Shown piece after piece: positions 1 through 11,225 of a stretch of 64,000 nt of DNA; within the stretch, counting starts at the first letter, position 1, and every line of letters starts with the position of its first letter. Location of the stretch: assembly GCA_013400975.1 (NCBI GenBank), contig WBMZ01009366.1:1-64000 (forward strand). Reading direction: 5' to 3'. This DNA comes from Atrichornis clamosus (lineage: Eukaryota > Chordata > Aves > Passeriformes > Menuridae). Under the pieces are notes generated by a model, which had not been told where the DNA came from, ran no database searches, and saw only the letters and a list, made by a program, of their open reading frames with translations. Made by a program: the position numbers and the translations under genes.

Positions 1-340
1 GGTCGCGGCCGCCCCTCCGCCGGGAGATCCCCGGCAGCCGCCCCGGGGGCGGTGCGCGGGGCCAGCCGGGCCCCACGGGGAGGAAGGGGTGCGCTGCGGG
101 CGGGCAGAGGGGCAGGGTGGTGCCGCGGGGCCGAGCGAGCTGTCCCGCATCCAAAGTCTGGCCGAACACCTTGTGCCGGTGCTTGCTTTCGTACCCGAGC
201 CCGAGTGCTGGGAGCGTTGCTGTGCTGGGGATCCCTCCAAAGAGTGGCTGCCCGCGCCGCCGGGGCTCTGTCGAGCTTCACACTGCCTCCAAGCACCGCC
301 TGGAGGGCTGGGGAGCCCTTTGGTCACTCAGGTCAGTTGG
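1..340 (+). promoter_or_regulatory. ITPKB: CpG-rich 5' end: putative ITPKB promoter and non-coding exon 1
   Basis: The first 340 bases are very rich in G+C and CpG, including an Sp1-like GC box at about 45-54. They sit 1.2 kb upstream of the exon 2 acceptor. Mammalian ITPKB has a short non-coding first exon, so this is the natural place for it. A good donor, CAG followed by GTCAGT, lies at 331/332 and could close exon 1; another weaker GT is at about 52. No TATA box is seen. The transcription start is not determined and may lie before base 1. The open frames here are not protein-like. Confidence 0.5.
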
Positions 341-1342
341 GTCTGCGCTTAGACCTGTGGGCATTTACCTGCCAGGAGCCTCACAGCGGGGCGCACAGGG
401 GTGCCGCTGACAGCATCATGCACAAGTGCTTCCAAAGGCATGTACATCCATAGCCAGAGTTAGCGCGCTGTGTGTAAACAAGTCTGTACACTCATGTGGG
501 CAGTGTTTTGTGCAGATCTCATAGGTTCCCGTGCCCCCGCATGGGATGGGGTCTGCAGCTCCAGTGGCACATGGAGCAAACAGACATGACGGAAGGCACA
601 CTTAAGTGCACAGGGGCACAGAGAGCCACCTACAAAAGCAGAGCCTCTCTCACACACGTACACACTCGCCAGAACAAACAGCACTGCACATCCCTGCACG
701 TGGGGTCCGGGCTGTGACTTGGAGGTGGCTGCAGTGGTCGATGTCAGATGTCACAGAGGAGACACATTTAGCCAGGGTGTGCAAGAAGATATGCAAAGCC
801 ATGTTGTTGCATACGGTAAGTTAGGGGAGTAGTGGACATGTGGCCCTATACCATACAAAACTAACAGCAGGGAGTCTAACTGTGGATCATTGAGCAGAAA
901 TCCATTCCTGAGACTTGATCTTGCTATAGGTGACAAACCAGAAGGTGACAAATGTAAGTTGTTTGGAGTTGTCATCTTCCTTTAGAAAATGTCAGGTTTT
1001 GGGGTGAACACTTGAAAGCTGTCAACTTTCAGTTCACACCAGTTGACCATAACTCCCTGTTCTGTTGCGGACACCTGGCTGTACGCTCTCTCGGACACTG
1101 CTGCTTCGGCAGGCAACCTGGAGAGGGGGCAGGGAAGAGGGGAAACAGCCCCAAACCTGACTTCCCCTTCACTCAGATCCTTCTGATGATCAGGCTGGGC
1201 CATGTCCCCAGGGGTGCCACACTGTGGATGCATGCAGGTGGGAGGGGCATACAAGAAGGGAAGAGTCTGGCTCGCTGTTGCCCAGCTGGATGGTGAGCTA
1301 AGGGAGAACACAGAACTATTCTCACTACTTCTCTCTCCTCAG
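332..1342 (+). other. ITPKB: Putative intron 1 of ITPKB
   Basis: This is non-coding sequence between the CpG-rich start and the exon 2 acceptor. It ends in a pyrimidine tract followed by CTCAG at 1338-1342, a clear 3' splice site. A short CA-rich patch lies at about 648-666. I see no gene, repeat family or RNA gene. The 5' border depends on the exon 1 donor guess at 331/332. Confidence 0.4.
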
Positions 1343-1505
1343 GTGTCCCGTTTTATGGAGCTGCGGGCCAGGGCCAGCCCAGCTCCCCTTTTGCCTCCTG
1401 GCGATGCTGCTGGTTCCGACGTGGAGAGACCGCGGGCAGCCCCGCGGAGCCTGAGCGCCGAGGCGGCAGTGGCGACGGCCCCCCTGTGCTCCCCGGCTGA
1501 CTACT
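1343..1505 (+). other. ITPKB: 5'UTR part of ITPKB exon 2
   Basis: The exon begins after the pyrimidine-rich acceptor ending at 1342 and runs to the start codon at 1506. It is G+C-rich and contains an upstream ATG at 1355 in another frame. The main ATG has A at -3 and G at +4, a favourable context, while the upstream ATG has T at -3. Confidence 0.75.
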
Positions 1506-1534
1506 ATGGCCGTGTACTGCTATGCGCTCAATAG
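1355..1534 (+). promoter_or_regulatory. Upstream ORF overlapping the ITPKB start codon
   Basis: An ATG at 1355, 12 bases into exon 2, opens a 59-codon frame that ends with TAG at 1532-1534. It therefore overlaps the ITPKB start at 1506 by 29 bases in a different frame. Ribosomes that use it cannot simply reinitiate at the main ATG, so it should lower translation unless leaky scanning occurs. Its context (T at -3, G at +4) is weaker than that of the main start, which favours leaky scanning. The peptide (Ala/Pro/Arg-rich) matches nothing I know. A regulatory role is inference. Confidence 0.5.
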
Positions 1535-2426
1535 CTTGGTGATGATGAATAGCAACAGCGAGGTGACAAGCGGCAGGAGCAAGACGCCGCCTCCTCCCGG
1601 ACAAGTGCTGCCCAGGGGTCCGGAGACGCCCGGCAGCTGCCGCTCACTCCCTGTCTTCAGCCCAGCCCCGGTGCCGCCCCGCTCCCCGCGCTGTGGCTCC
1701 ACTTTCCTCTTTCCACCACTTGAGGAGTCCCTGCGGCAGCCAGGCAGCTCCGGGGGCCGGCGGGGCAGCCGAGGCGAAGAGGGACAGTCAGGACCCCCCA
1801 TGGCACGGCAACTTCAACGGGAGCTGCACAATGTCCAGGTGAACCAGAAAGTGGGGCTTTTCGAGGCACACATCCAGGCACACAGCTCTGCTGCCCAGCC
1901 ACCACGGAGCCCCCGGCTGTCCCGGCCCCGTCCGGCCAGCCCCACCGTGCCAGTGGTGGGACTTGGAATTGGACCCCGGCTGCGAGCCCACGGGGAGAGT
2001 GAAGCCCCTGATGCTGGCGGGGTGCAGGTTTGTCTGAGCACTGCAGAGCCCTCCAGGAGGCCGGTGATGATGGTGGTCCCAGCTGTAGAGCTGGCAGAGA
2101 GCAGCAGCTCCCCGGAGCAGTCAGGGTCTGCACCACAGCAAGAGGAGGTGGTGGTGACCCCCACAGGACTTAAGGGCCAGTGTCCAGCTGTCGGCGGAAG
2201 CATCCCTGCCGTCATCGTCACGGACGTGGGGGGCCCGGAGGAGGAGGCGGGCGCCGTGCCCCCCGGCAGCCTGCCCGTCCGGAAGCTGTCATCATCCTCA
2301 GCGTCTTCCACTGGCTTCTCCTCGTCCTGGGAGGAGTCCGAGGAGGACATCTCCAGTGACCCCGAGCGCACCCTGGACCAGACCCCAGCCTTCCTGCAGA
2401 CCCTGGACCAGCAGAAGCCCCGAGTG
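1506..2426 (+). CDS. ITPKB: ITPKB coding exon 2: start codon and regulatory N-terminus (residues 1-307)
   Basis: The exon codes for 307 residues and ends after a complete codon (Val307) at the donor GTGAGT. Residues 1-12 are the ITPKB hallmark [13 protein letters not shown] Pro/Ser/Gly-rich stretch follows (about 22-98). Residues 102-142 ([29 protein letters not shown]) are nearly identical to human and belong to the N-terminal region linked to F-actin binding. Residues 143-232 are low-complexity linker. A second conserved block runs from about 233 (IPAVIVTD) through the Ser/Glu-rich 260-290 to DQQKPRV at 301-307, likely phosphorylated. Human ITPKB has about 640 residues here, so roughly 340 residues of mid-linker are absent. 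Without splicing, the frame would read 17 more codons to TGA at 2478-2480. The start is supported by conservation and a good Kozak context. Confidence 0.96.
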
Positions 2427-5400
2427 GTGAGTCTTGCACCAGCCCTGGGAAGGTGGGGCGAGGGCTGCTGGCATCCCTGATCCAAGGCACAGCCTGCAGC
2501 GGGAGGGCAGAGATCTGTTGCAACAGAGGTCTGCAGAGAAACTTTCCATTTGCTCGGTGGTCCTTGCTTTCCCTCGTATGAAAAGCTTTCAGACTTGGAA
2601 GAGGGGTTCTTAGTCCGAAAATCCTCACAGCAGAGAGTAGTGGTACCTGTTTCATTGTGCACGGTCCTTGCAGAGCTTCCCTGGTGCTGCAAGCTGCCTG
2701 CCAGCGTGCTTAGAATTCATCCATGGGTTGCAGCCTTCTGCTGACGTGATTATGAGCCTGAATTTTTCCTCAGCACAGCTTCCCTGGGTGCTGGAGGTTT
2801 CCCATGATTTACATGAGCCTAAGGGAGAATTTATTTCCTCCCTGGAGTTGAAATTGTGTGGGCCAGCTGTCTGCTGAAGTTTATACTGATGCCCATCAGC
2901 ATAGTGCCTGTGTGTCTTTCACACGGAAGCAAAATTCTCTAGAATTTCTGGTAATTCCCCTTTTCAATAAAACTTTCTGCTTGTGGGGTATCTTATATTT
3001 CAGGTAAGCATATTTTTATTGGCTATTTATATTACTAAGATTTTAGGATCTTTGTTGTGGAGCTGGTTGTGAGGCTTCAGGCGAGAGAAAGCATCAGTGG
3101 TGTGTTACCCTTAGAGCAGAAAGGTCTCCTCAGAGAGGAGAGCTGTGAGGCGCTCTCCTAAGGCATGAGACAGTCATGGGATTTGTTGTGTCACTAGGGG
3201 AGTTCATTCCATGTCTGAGTGCATCACACAGGGCGTGCTTTGCTCTGCGCTGTCACACCATTTATCCAGAGGGCTTTGAACCACTTTAACCCAGTGCAGG
3301 GCACCCATCACGAGGTTCTCCAGCCACGGTGTCTCCCATTCTCCAGCTCTGAGACGTTACATTGGTTTGAGCCCAGCACTGGAGCCTCCCACTGACAAAC
3401 TCTGAAACATGCAGGGCAACCCAGTGGTTCCTTAATTTGAAGGGTTTGATAAAGGCCCATCAACTTTCAGTGGTGTGCTTCACTATGTTTAATTTCCTGT
3501 AGACACACATTAGTGAAACTCTTGCTAAACTCAATGACACAAGAAAAACTGGTGCAGAGAAACATCTAAGTGAAGGTATCAAACTTGGAAGAACTGAGAC
3601 TGTGGTTTGTAAAACGCTCAGCAGGCTGAAATAGGTATCTTTTCTTTTGCACTCCTTTTGTCCCGTTCTAAGAATCCAGTCTCAGTTCTGCTCAGAATGG
3701 AACAGCAGTTGAGTAAAAGCACAGTTAATGAAGTTATGAGTCTGTGGTTCATCGTGTTTGCAGACAGTTTTGTATTTTGGGGCTCTTGACTGATGAATCA
3801 GCTTGTTCCCTTTGGGAGCTGCTACAATCCCTCTGCTGATTAAATTCTGCTGGGTTTATATGCATGAGCTGTAGTAATCTCTGCTCCATTCTCTGTGCTA
3901 ATGACTGTTCCTACTGCCAGATCCCACTGATTTGCTGCTGAAAACAGTTCATTGATGGGTGAAAGCATGCCTGATGCTCCTGTGGAAAGCTTTCTGGAGC
4001 CTCAAGCTGACTCTGCACAACCTCCCGTGGCCTCCAGTGAGCTCAGCCAGGCCAGTGGCTCGGCAGTGAACAGGCAAGGCGCGTTTGTATTGCTGAAAAG
4101 CCTGGGTGAGAGTGAGCTCAGATCAGGTCTAAGGTCAGAGTAACTCTTCTGGGCTCCATGGGACTACTCAAGCTAAACGAGATGAAGATCTGGTCCAAAA
4201 TGTGTCAGGCAGCCTGAGGAGGTATACTTGATTTCGTGTCTGAGTGCTGGAGTCTGGGCAGGAGCAATAAGGCTAATTTACAGTGATACTTTCCGCCGGG
4301 CTCCACAGGTCCCATGCAGGGCTGATCACTGACTTTGGCAGGTTATAGTCAACTTCTCAGCAAGATCGTGTGCAAGTGCCCAGTAATTCAGAGTTGATTC
4401 ATATAAATAACACACAACTTTGTGTACTGGTTGGCAGTATCTTGTAAATCCATAATGACAGCAGAAGGCAGCTACTGAAGTGTCAGGTTGCACACTCATT
4501 TGTTTTCATGAACTCACTATTTCCTTTTAACAACGCACACGGTCTGGAAATGAGTTGTGTAATGAGGGAGAATGTGTGAGAAGCTCTCTCCACAACTCGT
4601 GCTTTTAGTCAGGTCCTGGGAGACCTCAGCTAACATGGTGCCTCTGGGTTGAGTAGATGAACGCTGGGCAGGCAGAGAGCCCTGCCTGTCTGCACTGGGT
4701 GCTGCTGGCAAAGGGAGGGCTGTTGTACCTGGAGGAGAGGTAATGACGAGCGACAGGAAAGCAGTCCTTGCTGCAGATACCATGCAGGACTGTGCTGCAC
4801 ATCTCACATAGCATGTGTACAGATTTGATAAACAGCAGGCCTGCTTCTGCCCTTCCTTTCTGGAGGCCGTCTGGCTTAGCAAATATGTTAGGGATGTCCG
4901 GCTGTCTATTGTAATTCCTCCTGACATCCCAGGGAAACAGGCAGATCCCTCCGGCTGGCATGGACTCGTCCTCCATTTGTACTACAGGTAGGAAACTTTG
5001 TGTTCAGGCCTGAAAGTTGGCCAGTAAGAAAATGATGTTGCCAAGTGAAAGGGAGGGAGGTATTGTGACCACAATTTTGGACACCGTGACCTGGAGCAGC
5101 TCTGTGACTGAAACAGGCCCTGCCTCTGTTTATTGAAACAGTTTGCTCAGTGCTTTGCCTGTCCCTGGAGTGCTCTGGTGCTCAGTGGGCTGTGCAGCCC
5201 TGGGGAACAGTGACCCTGCCAGGATGGTTGCAGACCTGTGAAGTTCAGTGACAGTAAGAGCAACGTGAGGTTTTGCTGTTGTTTAATTGCAAATCCACTT
5301 AAGGTCTGAGTAAACTTCCACGTAAGGGCTTTTGCAGCTGTGGCTTTCCCCGGGCTGTGGGCTGCTGCCGGAGAAACCCCACACTTGTTTGTTGATGCTT

Positions 5401-8400
5401 GCAAGGTTTCAAAGACACTTGAGCGATTACACTTCTTGGGCTATGTGGGAGGGACGGGCTGTCCAGCCAGCGTGTTTGGATGGGAACACTGTGGTTTGGA
5501 AATGCCGCAGGGGAGCACTGTCTGCACGCCCCCCGTGACCAACACAGGCAGTTTGGGGAAGGAACTGGTGCCTCTGCTCACCTACCACCCAGCCAGGGGG
5601 TTGCAGCACCTGTTGGAATGCACCTGTCTCCATCACAGTGTGTCTCATGCTGAGGGGGAGGATTTCTCTCCTCCTGGCTGATCACACAGGTTGGGTGTGT
5701 AGGGGAGTGAGAAGGTGCTCCTACGTCCCAGATTCTGAGTGGCACAGGTAGCCCAAGATGGCAGCCCAGCTCCTGAGGGGATTTGACACCCAAAATAAGA
5801 CACATTCTAGCTATGACTCCCACTGACTTCTTGACTGAAAAAATACCAGTGTATGAGTTTGCTGTTCCTGGAGGATTCTGTTGGCTCTTCCCTAGGGAGA
5901 AGTGATAACCAGGGTGTGCTCTGCAGCAGGAGACTTGTCCCACTCTTGGAAACTGGCTGTGCCCCTTAAGCAAAAGATATTCCAGTGCTGGTCATTAGTG
6001 AGTCCTTGTCATTGACCTAAATTCCATAGTTTGTCAGCTCCTCGGCAACTAGAGACAAAGCAACAGACAAGTGGGGGGAAAGGCAGCAGTTGTGCAAGCA
6101 AACACATACTATAGAAAAATGACATGTCGGGGAAAAAAACCCCTCCTGGAAAAATAGTGCAAGACACTGCAGTGTTCCTCTTCCTGGCTTTCCCACAGCT
6201 GCTGTGGAAACACGAGGATGTACAGCAGAATAGTAATCAAGGGACTTGGTACATTGTGAAACTGCTGCTCCTTTCAGCAGGCCAAGTAGACTGCTCAGAA
6301 TAAGAGACTTCCATGAACCTGTGCGAAATGGCAAGAACTTTTGGAGAAAGCTAATGGCATTGCTGATGACAGGCATTCTTCTAATTGAGTTATTTGTTTG
6401 ACTCACAATGGCTGTTAATGCAGTTCTGAAAGGAGCCAAGTTTAGATAGGGTTAGTGTCAGCCAAGGGCCTCTGGGACCCTTGCTTATTTCTCTTTGAGA
6501 TGTTCCAAGGCATAAGCTGACAACAGGAGTCCTGATTTGTTCCTATAAAAATCAATCAAATTAAGTATGCTTTCATTCCCTTTCCTAGCTGTGGCTGTGA
6601 TCAGGAAGTCTCCACGTAACAGAAACCATGACCACATGGCTGTGCTGATACATGCAAGCCCTGTGAATATATATCTTTATGCAGACTGTGTTTATGTGTT
6701 TTACTTCTTCCTCCCACTGTGTTTGTCTTAAAAGCTTCTAAGCTTATGAGCTTGTGAGTGGTATCTCTGATTTAGTATCAATGTAATATCTGGCCCCACT
6801 GGCTTGCTCAGAAGAGCAGCTGTTTTTTTAGTAATGCACATCACTGGCCAGGGACGGTGCTTAGCACATCTGATAAGCTGCCAAAGGATGGAGCCTCCAT
6901 GCTGTGGGAAAACTAGGGGGAAGAGGGGAATGAGGTGAAGCCTCTATGTTTCTACTTTCAGAACACCATGCTCAGCAGCCCTGATACGTTTTACCTGCTG
7001 GGATGAGGCGAGGACACCCTGGTGCTTGGCAGACTGGGCAGAGCTTCAGGCTCTTCTTGGATTGAGGATGTGCACTCCAGGGACTTCACAAAGCATCACT
7101 CCCTATTCAGTAGCTTATCTTCTACCTACTCACGTGACCTTCTCAGGGAATAAGCAGCTTTTTTATGGGCTCCCACCCACGGAGGCTAAGTGAAGATGCT
7201 GCTATAACCCAGTGAGAGACATATGGTGCTACTTCAAGTCTGTTTTCATCAGCACTTTTAAGCTCATTGGGAAGGGTTTCTTCTCTGCGCACATTCTCCG
7301 TGATTGACAGTGCAGGAATTACATGGCACATAGCAGATCCTTTTCATAGGGGGACTTACTTGCTAGCACAGCTGCTGCCTCTTGCATATTTTGTTTCTCA
7401 AAAAATGTCGCACTGAAAGCATCCATAAAAGTGGCAAAATAGAAAACCCCCCACATCTCTGAGGTGCAAGAAGAACAAGCATTAGGCCCATCATCCTTAG
7501 GGTCCCCAGCTCTGGAAACAGCCGGATTTCCACCTCTTCCGATGGGAATTGCAGGATGTCAGGAGCTTGGCTGGCTGGATCCTTCGGGTGTAAAGCTGAA
7601 TGTCCGCAGCAGGAATTTCACGAATCAGTGGAAATTTTAGAGTTTTGTCTTCACCTTTTTAGTGGCTTGCAAGGGCAAAACCCAAACTGTAGTCTGTTTC
7701 ATGTCTCATGTTTTCCATCTTATTTCTATAATGTGTTAGGACAGATTTGCTTGTGAAGAAAATATTAGTGCAGCACTGAGCTCTCATGTGCCCTGTGATG
7801 GCTGAAAGCCACTGCTGAGCTAATGTTTTCTCTACATGTAATTCTGTTCTAGCTCACTAGAGAAATAATGGCATCTATGTATGACATTAAATGTCACTTC
7901 AGCTAAGATTAGTCTTCTGTAATGGTTAGAGATTATTTTGTTTATAATGGTAGGTAAATTTGTGCAGTAAATTTGACCTGCTTTCTTCCAATGAAGCCCA
8001 GCCAAGCTTTCTAAGAAAGATCTGTTAATATTTAACAGACAGTGAAAACTAAATGTTAACATTTTCACATCACTGAGTAACTTTGCACACTAATCCCTAT
8101 TCTTAAATGTGACTTTTTGGGGAATGTGGGCTTCCACACTTGCTGGGTCACTTGAAATAGCCCTTTTATGGCATTAATCTTGCTTAGCCTTGCTGGATGT
8201 CTCTTGGGATAACTCTTCCCCTAAGGTATCTTTCTCTTCAGTTACTCTAATGGAATCTTGACTTCTAGCCCAAGAGTGTGCTTAAGACAGAAGAATTTTT
8301 TTCTAAAGCGCTAATGAATGTCTTCTATAAAATTTATTGGAATTTCATTCTTATTCATACACATAAAAAATCCAGGTCATGCAGAGCCTCCACAATGGCT

Positions 8401-10440
8401 CCAAGTAGTTCAGTTAGCTGCTCCAGTCTCAGGTCTACCAGCCTCAAAAGCAAGTGCCTCTGATTTGGCTTTTGAATCAGTGTTTAGGCAGCAGAATTTG
8501 ATTTGATTTGAATTTGGATGGCCACCCAGCAGTACTTTTCAGCATGAGTTGGTGTGGGTATGTTCAGAAGCTCGGGGTCTCCAGCTGCAGGTTTCAGTCT
8601 GGATGTGTGCATTGCGAAGGTGCTCAGAATTGGTGGAAGCCTTTGGAAAATGTAAACTGCAGCTTCTTCTTTCCCAGGCACGTTGGGAGTTCACCACCCC
8701 AGAGCTGCTGTCACGGCTGCGTGCTTGTGGAGATCCTCACTGCTGCTGTCAGCCACGGGTTGCATTTACAGACTGCCGGTGGTTTCTGACCTTAATTTCT
8801 CAGAGATAGGCAATCCTGGAGTCAGAATTGCTGCTGCAGGCTGCTAAGACCCATCTTAGCCTTTTCCCTCTCGTGATATTTATTTCAATCTTTTCACACC
8901 TTTCAGCCATGAAAAGAAAGAAGTAATTTTTTTTTTTATAGTAGAGAAAGTTCTTTTCAGTAGTGACATGGGAAAAGGGACAGCCTAGTAGAAGGAATTC
9001 AAGTCTTCCTTTCAGATGTAAGATTTATTGCTGGTTAAAAAAAAGAATTGCTTTTGGAAGGAAAACTAGGGGGTAAAACAAGTGCCTAGCACTTACAACT
9101 TCTTCTTGTAAGCAATACAGTATATTATCTGATCAGTGCTACACAACAGGAACTTCATTAGCATTCTGCACTGTTGTGGTTTTAAGTAATAGTAAAGCAT
9201 CCCTCATCTCTGTGAAAGACATAGATACATAGATGTGCTCTGGAGGGACATGCCAACAGACATTTTAATGAGTTTGGCTCAAAGGACAGAATCAGTCTCT
9301 TCATTGTTTGCTTCACACACTTGATTTGCAGAAAGGTCGATGCTTGGAGTTGCTGTGATGTGGACCTCACTGAGTTATTGTGAATTTTGCCCAGGGTTTC
9401 ATCCTTGACTTTAAGTCTTGTGCTTGGGACTGTTGGGACAATAGGATTCCTGGACTATGTGAAGCAGAGCGAGGTCTCATGGGGCCTGCAGTCTTCATTG
9501 TCACAAAACTCTCTCCAGCCTGAATGAAGACCAGTATATGAATACCAGCACATCTTGGTAGGATGGCTGTGGCAGGGAGCTGGCACAAGTCTTTCCTCCC
9601 ACCCCATCAGCGTTTGCAGAAGGGGCCGTGTAGTGAGGGCTAAGCAATGGCAGCACCTGCCTTCAGCATCACCTCCTTCTCCTCCCCCTTCGCTTCCTGT
9701 CCCTTTGCCCTTGCTTGGGCAATTCATCTGCAGCAAGATAGAATCAAAGAACCCTCTTCCTTTGCTGAACAATTCGCTCCTGTTGTTAGGGTCAGATAAA
9801 ATGCTGATAAAAGCAGTTGTAGCTCCGCTGAAGCCAGCAGGAGCACGCTGCAGGTTTGGTCCCTGATCGTTTTTCGCCTTGCTCACTCCTGCATGTATCC
9901 AGTTACATCTTGTGGTAAATCCAACATTAAGCTGAATTAATGAACCAGAGATGCAGTCCCTCTGGGGGGTTTGTCCGTTCACAGGTACAGTGCTCCAGAG
10001 CCTTTGGGGACACGAGGGTTATAAATGGAAAGATCTGCAGGGTGGCTTTCGTAAACTGCATTTTGGGGTTGAGTGTTTTTCTCTCATTTCTTGCTACACA
10101 ATCTCTGATCCCTGCCACTCGGGAAAAGGGCAGGAGCCAAGGCTGGCCTTCAGCTCACCGCTGAGCCTTGTTGGTTGCAGACCTGCATTTTGGGAAGGCG
10201 TAGGAATAGCTTTTATCCCATTGAGCGAAACATGTTCGAAACATTTTCATTAAATGGGAATTTAAGTACAAGCCCAGGTGTACTCCTCAAAAGAGAGGAG
10301 ACCAGGGCTCCAGGAAGGGGTGGGAATGAGGGGGAGGTGAGCAGGCTCCTTCTCACCATGTGACCATAGGAATTGCTCTGCTGGCAGCTGCAAGCCCCCT
10401 TAGTTAACCAGGGGCAACCTCCCACTGCAAGGCAGGTACA
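2427..10440 (+). other. ITPKB: Large ITPKB intron, 5' part
   Basis: This is the beginning of the 49,210-bp intron, starting with the strong donor GTGAGT at 2427. The sequence is ordinary unique-looking intron of mixed composition. I recognise no coding exon, tRNA, rRNA or transposon. An AATAAA with a G/T-rich follow-up lies at 2966 and is listed separately. A short (TTTGA)-like patch lies at about 8498-8515 and a T-run at about 8927-8938. The scattered open frames have no similarity to proteins I know. Confidence 0.7.
2966..2987 (+). terminator. Candidate intronic polyadenylation signal after exon 2
   Basis: A canonical AATAAA at 2966-2971 is followed within 10-16 bases by a G/T-rich element (GCTTGTGGGG at 2978-2987). 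It lies 540 bases into the intron. Use of this site with the exon 2 donor skipped would give an mRNA coding for the 307 N-terminal residues plus 17 intron-encoded residues, with stop at 2478-2480 and no kinase domain. The motif is common by chance, so this is only a candidate. Confidence 0.22.
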
Positions 10441-11225
10441 GAGCAGCCAGTTGGAGAGTTAGCAACGTGTCCAACTGTAATATGGTTGCTATTATGGGTT
10501 ATATATATTTAACACTCTGCAGGGACCGTTTAAACCTGCTTTTGCAGGAAGGGGAAAAAAGTCAGGTTTGCTTTCTTGGCAGACTGCAAATCAGAGAGTC
10601 CAATCTGTAATCTCTCTTGGTATGTTTTCTGTGGGTGGGTTTTGTTAAATTACGGACAAAGTTATTGTACCCCTAGGCTACTCACATTAAATGTTTCTCC
10701 AATTTTAGCAACATTCTTTCCAGGCTCAGCTACATTTGTTTTTGTCTTCTCTATGGCAATTGATGAGCTCAGTCTAAAACGTATAACTCCACAGGATCTC
10801 CTGGTATATATTTCTTCCACAGCTGTAGCTGAATTGGGACAGTATAATCCAATGACTTGTTGTAATGCTTAATGCTTTCTTTAATACATTCCAGATTAAT
10901 GGAGTCAGCAAAGTTTACATATTCAAAGTAATAAATTTAAACAATAATAATGGCAAATCCCAAACCATTATTATATCTTGAAAATGTTGGGCTTTTTTTT
11001 CCTCCTTTCTTCTCTGGTCTGGCTAAAGTCTGTTTTTAGGAAACTCAACAGGACAGATAAAACATGACGAGACAAACAACTTAATTCCTTAATAATGTCA
11101 AGTGGAAAATCCAACAACAGATTGGCAAGAAACTCTAATAACAACTGCAAAGTGACCCTTACTGAGGACTAAAGAACTAGTTTAAAAGACTGAACTTGGC
11201 ATATAATTAGAGATGAGCCTCTATC
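10441..11225 (+). other. AT-rich block in the large intron, possible conserved non-coding element
   Basis: The composition falls sharply to A+T-rich here, including a TATATATATTTAA run at about 10500-10511, several TAAT/ATTA homeodomain-type cores, and a perfect 10-bp hairpin at 10944-10974. Such blocks in otherwise G+C-balanced avian introns are often conserved enhancers, but conservation was not tested. Confidence 0.35.
10944..10974 (+). other. Perfect 10-bp inverted repeat
   Basis: Arm ATAATAATGG at 10944-10953 pairs exactly with CCATTATTAT at 10965-10974 across an 11-base loop. It lies in the AT-rich block. It could be a paired homeodomain-type site (ATTA cores) or an RNA hairpin; it is too short for a miRNA precursor. 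Confidence 0.45.

Noticed and set aside
1814..2692. Minus-strand open frame of 292 codons over exon 2
   Set aside because: It is the antisense shadow of the G+C-rich, conserved ITPKB exon 2; its residues are Ser/Gly/Pro-rich and it extends into the intron without splice logic.
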